Source of the DNA: Alphaproteobacteria bacterium
Lineage (GTDB): Bacteria > Pseudomonadota > Alphaproteobacteria > Micropepsales > Micropepsaceae
NCBI GenBank assembly: GCA_018971835.1
Contig: JAGWZW010000002.1
Location: 19,789 to 83,788 of the forward strand
Length of the DNA stretch: 64,000 bases
Direction: 5' to 3'
Shown here: in pieces, positions 1 through 9,443 of the stretch
Layout: the number at the start of each line of letters is the position of its first letter
How positions within the stretch are numbered: position 1 is the first letter of the stretch
Notes under the pieces: generated by a model
Databases searched by the model: none
Told to the model about the DNA's origin: nothing
The model's input: the letters and a program-made list of their open reading frames with translations, nothing else
Translations under genes and position numbers: made by a program

Positions 1-9
1 TGCCGGATG

Positions 10-276
10 TCATTTGCCGGATTTCCTGGCGCTGTCGCCGGCGCCGGTCGCCATCTTGGCGCTGTCCCACAGGAATTTCTGGAACTGCTCGAAGCCGGGC
101 GCAGCCAGCGGCAACCATGCCTTCAGCATGGCTTCCGGGTCCGACGTATCCACGGCCGCCTTCATGCGCTGTTCCATTTCGCTCAGCATGCGCTGCTGCA
201 GCTCGCTGACATCGGGCAGGCCCATCATCTTGCGGGCCTCGTCCGGCGTCATGTCGACCTCAATATTGACCTTCAT
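10..276 (-). CDS. DUF6489-like small protein
   Basis: This 88-residue soluble protein has no known function. The N-terminus (MKVNIEVDMTPDEARKMMGL) followed by a methionine- and glutamate-rich helix (QQRMLSEMEQRMKAAV) resembles the DUF6489 family of small alphaproteobacterial proteins, a recognition from memory. No signal peptide or membrane segment is visible. It is transcribed away from the thioredoxin-domain gene that starts at 381, with a gap of about 100 bases holding both promoters. The stop codon is at bases 10-12, so the gene is complete. Confidence 0.75.
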   Translation of the reverse strand: MKVNIEVDMTPDEARKMMGLPDVSELQQRMLSEMEQRMKAAVDTSDPEAMLKAWLPLAAPGFEQFQKFLWDSAKMATGAGDSARKSGK

Positions 277-380
277 CGTGCTACCCGCTTTTCCGGCTGC
301 CCGCGCCGCGCTAAGGAAGCCTCAGGAAAACCTAAGACCAACGGGCGCTGCGAAGCCAGCCCCCTCAGCCGGGAAACACC

Positions 381-2483
381 ATGAGCCGCAATCTGCTCGA
401 CCAGGAAACCAGCCCCTATCTTCTCGCCCACAAGGAAAACCCGGTGCACTGGCGGCCGTGGGGGCCCGAGGCGCTGGCCGAGGCGCAGGACGCCGGCAAG
501 CCGATCCTGCTGTCGATCGGCTACACCGCCTGCCACTGGTGCCATGTGATGAACCACGAGAGCTTCGAGGACGGCGAAACCGCCGAGCTGATGAACGAAC
601 TGTTCGTCAACGTGAAGGTGGACCGCGAGGAACGCCCGGACCTCGACCTGCTCTACCAGACCGCGGCCAACAACATGGGCCATGCCGGCGGCTGGCCGCT
701 CACCATGTTCCTGACGCCCAAGGGCGAGCCCTATTTCGTCGGCGGCTATTTCCCGAAGGAGGAGCGCTTCGGCACCCCGCCGTTCAAGAAAGTGCTGGCC
801 GACATCGCCCAGGTCCACCGCGAGCAGCAGGATAATGTCGCCAGCAATGCCGCGCGCATCCAGGACGCGCTGAACCAGCTGTGGGCCAGCGACCGGCGCG
901 GGCCGCTCGATCCCTCCGCGCTCGACGCCGCCGCCGTGCATATCGGCCAGCGCTTCGACATCTTCTACGGTGGCGCCACGGGCGCACCGAAATTCCCCGC
1001 GCCGCATCTGACCGAAGTGCTCTGGCGTGCCTATCTGCGCACCGGCGTGGAGCAGTTCAGCCAGCTCGTGCAGGCCACCATGCACAACATCTGCCAGGGC
1101 GGCATCTACGATCATGTCGGCGGCGGCATCGCGCGCTATGCCACCGACGACCGCTGGCTGGTGCCGCATTTCGAGAAGATGCTCTACGACCAGGCCGAGA
1201 TCGTCGACATGCTGACGCTGGTGTGGCAGCACAACCGCTGGCCGCTCTATGCCGATCGCGTGGCCGAGACCATCGGCTTCGTGCTGCGCGAGCTGCGCGT
1301 GGAAGCCGGCTTCGCCGCCAGCCTCGATGCCGACAGCGAAGGCGAGGAAGGCAAATACTATCTGTGGACCGAAGCGGAGGTCGACGCGGCGCTCAAGGGC
1401 ACCTTCGCGCAGCGCTTCAAGGAAGTCTACAACGTCACGCGCGACGGCAATTTCAACGGCAAGAACATCCTGCATCGCCTCGGCGTGGTCCAGGGCTATC
1501 CGCTGGGCGAGGCCGACGAGGCCCTGTTCAAGAAGCAGCGCTCGCTGCTGCTCGCCGCCCGGCAGAAGCGCGTGGCGCCGCTGCGCGACGACAAGGTGGT
1601 CACCGACTGGAACGGCATGATGATCGCCGCGCTCGCCAATGCCGGCGCCGTGTTCCGCAACGAGGACTGGACCGCCGCCGCCGTCGCCGCCTTCGACTTC
1701 GTGTGCGAGGCGCTGGGCGACGGCGACCGGCTGTTCCATTCCTGGCGCGGCAAGCGCGGCAAGGACAGCTTCGCCGACGATTACGCCCAGATGATCCGCG
1801 CCGCGCTCACGCTGTGGGAAACCACCGGCCAGAAGCGCTATCTCGAGCGCGCCAAGGGCTGGACCCGCCAGCTCAACGAACATTTCTGGGACATGCAGAA
1901 CGGCGGCTATTTCACCACCTCGGACGAAGCCGATCCGCTGATCGTCCGTCCACGGATGGTGTTCGACCGCGTCACGCCCTCGGCCAACGGCACGATGGTG
2001 GCGATGCTCGCCAAGCTGTTCATCGTCACCGCGGACCAGAGCTATCGCGACCGCGCCAATGCGTTGCTGCAGGCCTTCTCCGGCGAGGTCGGCCGCGCTG
2101 CCATCTCCCTGCCGACCTATCTCAACAGCTTCGAGACGGCGCTGTCCGGCCTGCAGATCGTGATCGTCGGCCAGCACGGCAATCCCAAGACCCAGAGCCT
2201 GATCCAGGCGGTGCTGGGTCGCAGCCTGCCCGCCAAAACGCTGATGCTGGTCGAGCCGAACGAAGCCCTGCCCGAGGGCCATCCGGCCCGCGGCAAAGGC
2301 ATGGAGAACGGCCAGCCCACCGCCTATCTCTGCCAGAACGGCACCTGTTCGCAGCCGACCGTCAATCCGGTGGCGCTGTCGCAGGCGCTGCTGTTGCCGC
2401 CGCAGCTCGCCGCCCAGGCGCGCGCGCAGGCCCAGGCACAGGCCCAAGCCCAGATGCAGGCGCAGAACCAGCCGCGCAACTGA
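381..2483 (+). CDS. Thioredoxin-domain protein, YyaL/SSP411 (DUF255) family
   Basis: This 700-residue protein belongs to the family of N-terminal thioredoxin-like domain plus C-terminal six-hairpin glycosidase-like domain (YyaL; spermatogenesis-associated protein 20 in animals). The N-terminal signature is clear: SPYLLAHKENPVHW at about residues 11-24, then the redox-type motif CHWCHVM at 51-57 and VDREERPDLD shortly after. The rest has the usual family length. The exact reaction is unknown for the family. The last ~35 residues form a low-complexity Ala/Gln tail (repeated AQ), which looks like local repeat expansion and is not part of the fold. The start at 381 is the first ATG before the conserved SRNLLDQETSPYL block. 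Confidence 0.88.
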   Translation: MSRNLLDQETSPYLLAHKENPVHWRPWGPEALAEAQDAGKPILLSIGYTACHWCHVMNHESFEDGETAELMNELFVNVKVDREERPDLDLLYQTAANNMGHAGGWPLTMFLTPKGEPYFVGGYFPKEERFGTPPFKKVLADIAQVHREQQDNVASNAARIQDALNQLWASDRRGPLDPSALDAAAVHIGQRFDIFYGGATGAPKFPAPHLTEVLWRAYLRTGVEQFSQLVQATMHNICQGGIYDHVGGGIARYATDDRWLVPHFEKMLYDQAEIVDMLTLVWQHNRWPLYADRVAETIGFVLRELRVEAGFAASLDADSEGEEGKYYLWTEAEVDAALKGTFAQRFKEVYNVTRDGNFNGKNILHRLGVVQGYPLGEADEALFKKQRSLLLAARQKRVAPLRDDKVVTDWNGMMIAALANAGAVFRNEDWTAAAVAAFDFVCEALGDGDRLFHSWRGKRGKDSFADDYAQMIRAALTLWETTGQKRYLERAKGWTRQLNEHFWDMQNGGYFTTSDEADPLIVRPRMVFDRVTPSANGTMVAMLAKLFIVTADQSYRDRANALLQAFSGEVGRAAISLPTYLNSFETALSGLQIVIVGQHGNPKTQSLIQAVLGRSLPAKTLMLVEPNEALPEGHPARGKGMENGQPTAYLCQNGTCSQPTVNPVALSQALLLPPQLAAQARAQAQAQAQAQMQAQNQPRN

Positions 2484-2568
2484 GGCAAAGCGCCCGCCTG
2501 CTCTTCCTCCGGTGGCGCGCGGCCGCCGGAGGCGATAACCTTTGCCATCTCGAGGCAAAGGATCGCGC

Positions 2569-3267
2569 ATGAGCGGACTGAACGTAACGATCAGCGGGCC
2601 GGATGGCAGCTTCGGCGGCTATCTGGCGTCCCCGGCTTCGGGCCGAGGGCCCGGCGTGGTGGTGATCCAGGAGATTTTCGGCGTCAACCACACCATGCGT
2701 CAGGTGGCGGATGCCCTGGCCGCCCGCGGCTTTTTCGCGCTGGCGCCGGATCTGTTCTGGCGGCTCGAACCCGGCGTCCAGCTCCACGACAGCGTCGAGG
2801 CCGAATTCAAACACGCCCGCGAGCTGCTCGGCCGCTTCGACCGCGATGCCGGCATGAAGGACGTCCAGGCCACACTCGATCACCTGCGCGCCCTGCCCGG
2901 CGCCACCGGCAAGGCCGGCGTGGTCGGCTTCTGCCTGGGCGGCTACATGGCCTATCTCGCCGCCTGCCGCACCAACAGCAGCGCCAGCGTCGGCTATTAC
3001 GGCGTGAACATCCAAAGCAGGCTGGACGAAGCCAAGGCCATCAAGGCGCCGCTGATGCTGCACATCGCCGGGCACGACGAATATTGCCCGCCCGACGCGC
3101 AAAAGGCCCTGCATGACGGGCTGGCCGGCAACCCGCATGTCACGCTGCACGTCTATCCGCAGATGAACCACGCCTTCGCCCGGCCCGGCGGCGCGCATTA
3201 CGACCACGCCAATGCCGAGCTGGCCGACGGCCGCACCGCGACTTTCCTCCGCCAGCACCTGAGCTGA
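2569..3267 (+). CDS. Dienelactone hydrolase family protein
   Basis: This is a 232-residue alpha/beta hydrolase of the dienelactone hydrolase family, likely a cytosolic carboxylic-ester or lactone hydrolase. The catalytic triad can be read: Cys122 in GFCLGGYM, Asp170 in AGHDEY and His201 in QMNHAF. The start at 2569 (MSGLNVTISG) matches the family N-terminus better than the in-frame codon 27 bases upstream. The true substrate cannot be told from sequence; many paralogs do not act on dienelactone. It lies 6 bases before a GNAT gene, so the two may be cotranscribed. Confidence 0.88.
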   Translation: MSGLNVTISGPDGSFGGYLASPASGRGPGVVVIQEIFGVNHTMRQVADALAARGFFALAPDLFWRLEPGVQLHDSVEAEFKHARELLGRFDRDAGMKDVQATLDHLRALPGATGKAGVVGFCLGGYMAYLAACRTNSSASVGYYGVNIQSRLDEAKAIKAPLMLHIAGHDEYCPPDAQKALHDGLAGNPHVTLHVYPQMNHAFARPGGAHYDHANAELADGRTATFLRQHLS

Positions 3268-3272
3268 GCGCG

Positions 3273-3797
3273 ATGGGCGGCGCGGGCGCCAGTGCTTCCT
3301 TGCTTATCCGTCCGTGTACGGATAGCGATGCGACTGCGATCCTGTCCATCATCAACAGCGCGGCCGAGGCCTATCGCGGCGTGATTCCGCCCGACCGCTG
3401 GCACGAACCCTATATGCCCAAGGCGGAGTTCGAGAGCGAGCTGGCCGCCGGTGTCGCCTTCTGGGGCTGCGAAGACAACGGCGTGCTGATCGGCGTCATG
3501 GGCATCCAGCCGGTGAAGGACGTCGATCTGATCCGCCACGCCTATGTTTCGCCTGCGGCGCAAGGCAAGGGTATCGGCAGCGCGCTGATCGCCCATCTGA
3601 ACGCCTTGAGCAAACGGCGCCTGCTGGTGGGAACCTGGGCGGATGCGCATTGGGCGATCCGCTTCTATCAGCATCACGGCTTCGTGCTCACCACGCCCGA
3701 ACAGAAAACCCGGCTGCTCAAGACCTACTGGACCGTGCCCGAGCGGCAGATCGAAACCTCGGTGGTGCTCGCCCGGCCGGCTTTCCCCGAGGCGTAA
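3273..3797 (+). CDS. GNAT family N-acetyltransferase
   Basis: This 174-residue protein has the GNAT fold that moves an acetyl group from acetyl-CoA to an amine. The acetyl-CoA pyrophosphate loop QGKGIG is at residues 97-102, after the strand DLIRHAYVSPAA. A C-terminal WAIRFYQHHGF segment is the usual motif B region. The substrate is unknown. It follows the dienelactone hydrolase gene by 5 bases and faces the MFS gene, whose stop codon is 3 bases away. Confidence 0.85.
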   Translation: MGGAGASASLLIRPCTDSDATAILSIINSAAEAYRGVIPPDRWHEPYMPKAEFESELAAGVAFWGCEDNGVLIGVMGIQPVKDVDLIRHAYVSPAAQGKGIGSALIAHLNALSKRRLLVGTWADAHWAIRFYQHHGFVLTTPEQKTRLLKTYWTVPERQIETSVVLARPAFPEA

Positions 3798-3800
3798 AAG

Positions 3801-5012
3801 CTATTCCGCTACCGCGACCTGCCGGTGGGCGCGCTCGCGCAACGTCAGCAGGTGCAGGCCCGCCATCATCACGGTGCCCGAAACGATCAGGCCGGCGCCG
3901 AGATAGAGCGCGCCGTGGGTGTTGCCGTCGCTGACCACGAAAGACGAGGCCAGCGGCCCCGCCGCCCCGGCCAGCACCTGCGCGGCTCCACTCAGCATCG
4001 CGGCGCGGCGCGAGGGATCGGCCTCGATCGCCATCGGCACCAGGAACGGCAGCATCAGCATGTAGAGAAAGCCTGCCAGCCCGTCCGAGACGATGAACAC
4101 CGAAGCGGACACCGGCAGCGCCCACACCGTCCAGATGCCGAGGAAGAGCAGCGTGCCCGCCGCGAACACCGGCAGGTAATGCACGCGCCCGGCCAGCGCC
4201 GCCGCCGAACTGCCGCCGATCACCTGTCCCAGCAGGCTGGCGGAAATCGCCAGGCCCGCCACCTCGGCGGAGAGGCCGATCTGCTGCGCGATCGGCTGGG
4301 TATAGACGCCCACCGCGCCAAAGCAGGCCACGAACACCAGCGTGGCCAGGAGCGCCAGCCAGCCGCGCCCCGGCGGCAACCCCCCTTCGCCCTCCGGCTT
4401 GACCAGCGGCGCATAGCGCGGCGAAACAAAGACGGCGAACCCGAAGCCCGAGGCCGAGACCAGCGCCAGCACCACATAGCCGCCGCTGGCGCCGAAGGCC
4501 GGCAGCACGGCCGAGGTCAGGATCGGCGCCAGGATCATCTGCACCAGCGTTGTCGCCGTCACGAAGATCGCCGACCAGCGCTCCGGCGTTTCGGTGCGCG
4601 CGATCATGGCGATGCCGATCCACAGCAGGATGCCGTCGCCCATCCCGGCGCCGAAGCGCACTGCGAAGATGCCCGTGCCGCTGGCCTGCGTGGTCGCCAG
4701 GTCGGCAGCCACCAGCCACAAGGTCGCCGCCGCGCCGATCAGCTTCAGCCGCTCCGGCGGCAGCCACAGCCCGGCCAGCGCCGTGGTCACGCCCATCGAG
4801 AACAGTTCCAGCATCGCCGTCTGCCCGATGCCCGAGGCGCTCAGCCGGTGCTCGCTCACCAGCGCGCCCAGCAGCAGCGGCATCAACCCGGTGATCAAGA
4901 GGGCGATAGCGCCGAGCCCGATCGCTGCCACCGCCTCGCTGAGCGGAATCGCCGGCCCCACCGCTTCGGAAACAAGATGGGGCTCGGCCTGGCGTTCGGT
5001 CATGGGCGGCAT
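3801..5012 (-). CDS. MFS transporter
   Basis: This is a 403-residue inner-membrane protein with about twelve hydrophobic helices, typical of the major facilitator superfamily. The N-terminal half has GAIALLITGLMPLLLGAL and a short loop between helices 2 and 3; a cytoplasmic loop with charged residues (KPEGEGG) lies near the middle. The substrate is not predictable. An alternative start (MTERQ) lies 9 bases downstream of the one given. It is divergent from the quinone oxidoreductase gene across 135 bases. Confidence 0.82.
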   Translation of the reverse strand: MPPMTERQAEPHLVSEAVGPAIPLSEAVAAIGLGAIALLITGLMPLLLGALVSEHRLSASGIGQTAMLELFSMGVTTALAGLWLPPERLKLIGAAATLWLVAADLATTQASGTGIFAVRFGAGMGDGILLWIGIAMIARTETPERWSAIFVTATTLVQMILAPILTSAVLPAFGASGGYVVLALVSASGFGFAVFVSPRYAPLVKPEGEGGLPPGRGWLALLATLVFVACFGAVGVYTQPIAQQIGLSAEVAGLAISASLLGQVIGGSSAAALAGRVHYLPVFAAGTLLFLGIWTVWALPVSASVFIVSDGLAGFLYMLMLPFLVPMAIEADPSRRAAMLSGAAQVLAGAAGPLASSFVVSDGNTHGALYLGAGLIVSGTVMMAGLHLLTLRERAHRQVAVAE

Positions 5013-5147
5013 CCGGCTGACAGCGCGTCAGCATTCCAGCCAATCGCCGCCGAAGGCAAGCCTTCTCGGTTGCCATTGCCGATTTCCGTCTGGGAATCCC
5101 GGCCGGGCCGCGCCATGTTGCGCACGCCGCAAAACCGGGAGTGCATC

Positions 5148-6119
5148 ATGAAGGCCATCCGCATCACCAAGACCGGCGGACCCGAAGTTCTCGAAGTCCA
5201 GGAGATCGAATTGCCGCCGCCCGGGCGGGGAGAGGTGCGCGTCAGGCACACCGTCATCGGCGTCAATTTCATCGACACCTATCACAGGAGCGGCCTCTAT
5301 CCCGCGCCGCTGCCCGCCACGCTGGGCGGCGAGGCCGCCGGCGTGGTCGAGGCCGTGGGCGAAGGGGTAAGCGGATTGAAGCCGGGCGACCGCGTGGGCT
5401 ATTGCACCGTCGCCTTCTGCGCCTATGCCGAGGCCGCCAACATCCCGGCCGAGCGGCTGGTGAAGCTGCCGGACGGGATCACCGACGAAGTGGCGGCCGC
5501 CGCCATGCTCAAGGGCATGACCGCGCAATATCTCCTGAAGCGCACCTTCGCCGTGAAGCCGGGGCAGACGATCCTCTGGCACGCCGCCGCGGGCGGCGTC
5601 GGCCTGATCGCCTGCCAATGGGCCAGGCACCTCGGCGCCACGGTGATCGGCACTGTCGGCTCAGACGAAAAGGTGGCGCTGGCCAAGGCGAATGGCTGCG
5701 CCCATGTGCTCAACACCCGCAACGACGACTGGGTGGCGCGCGTGCGCGAACTCACCCAAGGCGAAGGCGTGCCGGTGGTCTATGACTCGATCGGCAAGGA
5801 CACCTGGGACGGCTCGCTCGATTGCCTGGCGGTGCGCGGGCTGATGGCCAGCTTCGGCAATGCCTCCGGCGCGGTGCCGTCCTTCTCGCCGGGCATCCTG
5901 TCGGCCAAGGGCTCGCTCTATCTCACCCGGCCTTCTCTTTACCACTACACGCGCACGCGCGCGGAGTTGCAGGACACGGCCGACGACCTCTTCGACGTGA
6001 TCCAGAAAGGCATCGTCAAGATCGCCGTCCACCAGCGCTTCAAGCTCACCGACGCCCGCGCCGCGCATGAAGCCCTGCACTCGCGCCAGACCACGGGGGC
6101 GACAGTGCTGGCGCCCTGA
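5148..6119 (+). CDS. NADPH:quinone oxidoreductase, zeta-crystallin type
   Basis: This is a 323-residue medium-chain dehydrogenase/reductase without the catalytic zinc ligands, expected to reduce quinones with NADPH in the cytosol. The N-terminus MKAIRITKTGGPEVLEV and the segment VNFIDTYHRSGLYP are hallmarks of the Qor group. The nucleotide-binding loop AAAGGVG is at residues 146-152. The start at 5148 is the ATG directly before MKAIRI; the open frame continues far upstream but the upstream part reads through the MFS gene on the other strand. It ends 53 bases before the toxin-antitoxin pair. Confidence 0.9.
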   Translation: MKAIRITKTGGPEVLEVQEIELPPPGRGEVRVRHTVIGVNFIDTYHRSGLYPAPLPATLGGEAAGVVEAVGEGVSGLKPGDRVGYCTVAFCAYAEAANIPAERLVKLPDGITDEVAAAAMLKGMTAQYLLKRTFAVKPGQTILWHAAAGGVGLIACQWARHLGATVIGTVGSDEKVALAKANGCAHVLNTRNDDWVARVRELTQGEGVPVVYDSIGKDTWDGSLDCLAVRGLMASFGNASGAVPSFSPGILSAKGSLYLTRPSLYHYTRTRAELQDTADDLFDVIQKGIVKIAVHQRFKLTDARAAHEALHSRQTTGATVLAP

Positions 6120-6136
6120 CCAGCCTTGGCACCAGT

Positions 6137-6171
6137 TTGCCGACCAGCATCGTTTATGGTACAAATGCTGG
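6137..6171 (+). promoter_or_regulatory. Candidate promoter and operator of the VapBC-type pair
   Basis: TTGCCG at 6137-6142 and TACAAA at 6160-6165 are separated by 17 bases and can be read as -35 and -10 boxes. A perfect inverted repeat, CCAGCAT at 6144-6150 and ATGCTGG at 6165-6171, brackets the -10 region. Toxin-antitoxin pairs of this type usually repress themselves through such palindromes. The predicted transcription start falls at about 6172, right before the ATG at 6173, so the message may be leaderless. This is inference from pattern only. Confidence 0.4.
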
Positions 6172-6172
6172 C

Positions 6173-6379
6173 ATGGGCGCGATGAAGAAAATCACTGTCG
6201 AGGTTCCGGCCGACGATCTGGCGGCCGCGCAGGCGCTAACCGGCGAAGGCGTGAGCGACACCGTGCGGGCCGCGCTGAAGAAGCTCGCTTCGATCCAGGC
6301 GCAGCAGGAACTCGCCAAGTTGCGCGGCAAGGTGAAATTCGCGCTGACTCTCGATGAACTGCGCTACGACCGCGAATGA
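6173..6379 (+). CDS. Putative antitoxin of a VapBC-type module
   Basis: This is a short protein of 68 residues (65 if the ATG at 6182 is used). A basic N-terminal strand (KKITVEVPADDL) is followed by helices (SDTVRAALKKLASIQAQQEL), a layout consistent with a ribbon-helix-helix or VapB-like DNA-binding antitoxin. The C-terminal tail (KVKFALTLDELRYDRE) would be the toxin-binding part. Its stop codon overlaps the start of the PIN-domain gene (ATGA at 6376), the usual arrangement for antitoxin then toxin. No strong Shine-Dalgarno site precedes either ATG. Confidence 0.75.
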   Translation: MGAMKKITVEVPADDLAAAQALTGEGVSDTVRAALKKLASIQAQQELAKLRGKVKFALTLDELRYDRE

Positions 6380-6750
6380 TCGCCGTCGACACAAGTGCGC
6401 TTTCCGCCTTCCTCAAGGGCGAGACGGGAAAAGACATGGACCGTCTCCTCGAAGCTTTGCTGTCAGGAAATCTCCGTCTTCCGCCGGTCGTGGTGACGGA
6501 AATTCTCAGTGACCCGAAAGCGGCACCCACCGTTTTCCAGCCCTTGTCCAATGTGGAGCTGCTTGAGATTACGGACGGCTACTGGCAGCGTGCCGGCCAC
6601 ACTCGCCGCACGATTCTCGCCAAGGGCCTGAAGGCCAAGATTGCCGATTCGCTGATCGCCCAATCCTGCATCGATCACGACGTGGCGCTGATCGCGCGCG
6701 ACACGGACTTCCGCCACTTCGCCAAGCATTGCGGCCTCAAGCTGGCGTAA
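6376..6750 (+). CDS. vapC: PIN-domain toxin, VapC family
   Basis: This 124-residue protein is a PIN-domain ribonuclease, expected to cut RNA when its antitoxin is lost. The acidic metal-binding residues are present: Asp5 in AVDTSAL, Glu42 in VVTEIL, Asp91 in KIADSLIAQ and Asp109 in ARDTDF. The length fits VapC. It overlaps the antitoxin gene by 4 bases, which implies translational coupling. The pair sits between two core genes with no flanking repeats seen. Confidence 0.88.
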   Translation: MIAVDTSALSAFLKGETGKDMDRLLEALLSGNLRLPPVVVTEILSDPKAAPTVFQPLSNVELLEITDGYWQRAGHTRRTILAKGLKAKIADSLIAQSCIDHDVALIARDTDFRHFAKHCGLKLA

Positions 6751-6862
6751 TCATTGCCCGTGCCCGTCGCGCCGCCCCCATACGCAAAATGCTTCTTGGC
6801 GCGCCACGGAACTGCGCTACCTTGCTCGGCGTGGCCGCCTGTGTCGCATCGGAACTCCTGCC

Positions 6863-7384
6863 ATGTCCAAATCCAATCCTGCCGAACGCGCCTTTGAAAC
6901 GCTGCTCTTCGCCAGCCGCTGGCTGATGGCACCGTTCTATTTCGGTCTTGTGGTGGCGCTCGTCGCGCTGCTTTACGTCTTCGGCCACGAGACCTTGGCC
7001 GCCACGCTGAAGCTCGCCGAACTCAAGGAGACCGACATCATCGTCTGGGTGCTGTCGCTGATCGACTTGTCGCTGATGGCCAATCTTCTGCTGATGGTGA
7101 TCTTCTCCGGTTACGAGAACTTCGTCTCCAAGATGGACGTCGCCGAACACCCCGACCGTCCGGCCTGGATGGGCAAGATCGATTTCTCGGGCATGAAGCT
7201 CAAGCTGATCGCCTCCATCGTCGCCATCTCGGCCATCCACCTGCTCAGGGCCTTCATGGAGGTCGAGAGCATGGACAAGACGAACCTGCAGTGGATGGTC
7301 ATCATCCATCTTGCCTTCGTCACTTCGGGCGTTCTGCTGGCGCTGATGGACTGGATCACCAGCCGCTCGGATGCGCATGGCTGA
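6863..7384 (+). CDS. YqhA/UPF0114 family inner-membrane protein
   Basis: This 173-residue membrane protein has about four hydrophobic helices (roughly residues 20-42, 58-82, 110-127 and 140-160). The sequence FASRWLMAPFYFGL and the loop SGYENFVSKMDV are characteristic of the YqhA/UPF0114 (TIGR00645) family, whose function is not established. A GGAACT stretch precedes the ATG by 6 bases. It is convergent with rho across 80 bases. Confidence 0.88.
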   Translation: MSKSNPAERAFETLLFASRWLMAPFYFGLVVALVALLYVFGHETLAATLKLAELKETDIIVWVLSLIDLSLMANLLLMVIFSGYENFVSKMDVAEHPDRPAWMGKIDFSGMKLKLIASIVAISAIHLLRAFMEVESMDKTNLQWMVIIHLAFVTSGVLLALMDWITSRSDAHG

Positions 7385-7464
7385 CGCAGCCTCAACGCAG
7401 CCAAGACAAACGGGCAAGGAAGCGTTACCCGGCCCGTGGCGTCTGATCTGCTGCGCGGGTGCGC

Positions 7465-8748
<1,284 letters not shown>

Positions 8749-8993
8749 GGACAAATACCTGGGACAGTTTTGGGGAAGTCGGGCACCCGAAGCCGTTGGA
8801 CGGACCTTGCCGGCCGTCCAGAAGGCATCAAAGGATATGAACCATCGCCGGGCCGATCTTCCGGCCTTTTCAGCAGCCGATGCGCCTTCCGCGCCCCAGC
8901 TTGCGGCGTCAATGGGGAACTAAATGTCTTATAGACCTATTTGGGGACGATGCAAATCCTCGTCAAGGGGCAATTGCCGCACCCGCCTTTTTC

Positions 8994-9443
8994 CTAGAAC
9001 GGCTTCACCACCACCAGGATGACGATGGCGATCATCAGGAGCGTCGGTGCCTCGTTCCACATCCGGTAGAACTTCTGCGGGTGGGTATTGGCGTCGCGCG
9101 CGAACTGTTTCACCCAGCGCGCATAGAGCCCGTGGACGCCGCTCATCACCAGAACCAGCGCGAACTTGGCGTGGAACCAGGGCTGAGCCCACGCATCCGT
9201 CGCCGGCAGGACGGACAGCGTCAGCCCGAAGATCCACGCCGCCACCATCGCCGGATTGGTGATGATCCGCAGGAGTTTGCGCTCCATCACCTTGAAGCGC
9301 TCGGATTCGGGCGAGCCGGGCACCGTCTCGCAGTGATAGACGAACAGCCGCGGCAGATAGAACATGCCGCTCATCCAGGCGATCACCGCGATGACGTGCA
9401 GCGCCTTGATCCAGAGATAATATTGGTTCAGCCAGTCCAGCAT
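8994..9443 (-). CDS. hemJ: Protoporphyrinogen oxidase HemJ
   Basis: HemJ oxidises protoporphyrinogen IX to protoporphyrin IX in the inner membrane, the step before ferrochelatase. The protein has 149 residues and about four membrane helices. The conserved start WIKALHVIAVIAWMSGMFYLPRLFVYH holds the family His and Arg residues, and the C-terminal KFYRMWNEAPTLLMIAIV is typical. It starts immediately after the hemH stop codon, so hemE, hemH and hemJ form one haem operon. Confidence 0.93.
   Translation of the reverse strand: MLDWLNQYYLWIKALHVIAVIAWMSGMFYLPRLFVYHCETVPGSPESERFKVMERKLLRIITNPAMVAAWIFGLTLSVLPATDAWAQPWFHAKFALVLVMSGVHGLYARWVKQFARDANTHPQKFYRMWNEAPTLLMIAIVILVVVKPF

Noticed and set aside
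273..2570. 765-codon minus-strand frame opposite the YyaL-type gene
   Set aside because: GC-rich antisense frame; the plus-strand gene has clear family motifs, the antisense translation has none.
8851..8870. Hairpin GGCCG/CGGCC followed by TTTT between hemJ and rho
   Set aside because: It has terminator shape only on the plus strand, while both neighbouring genes are on the minus strand, and the stem is only 5 bases.
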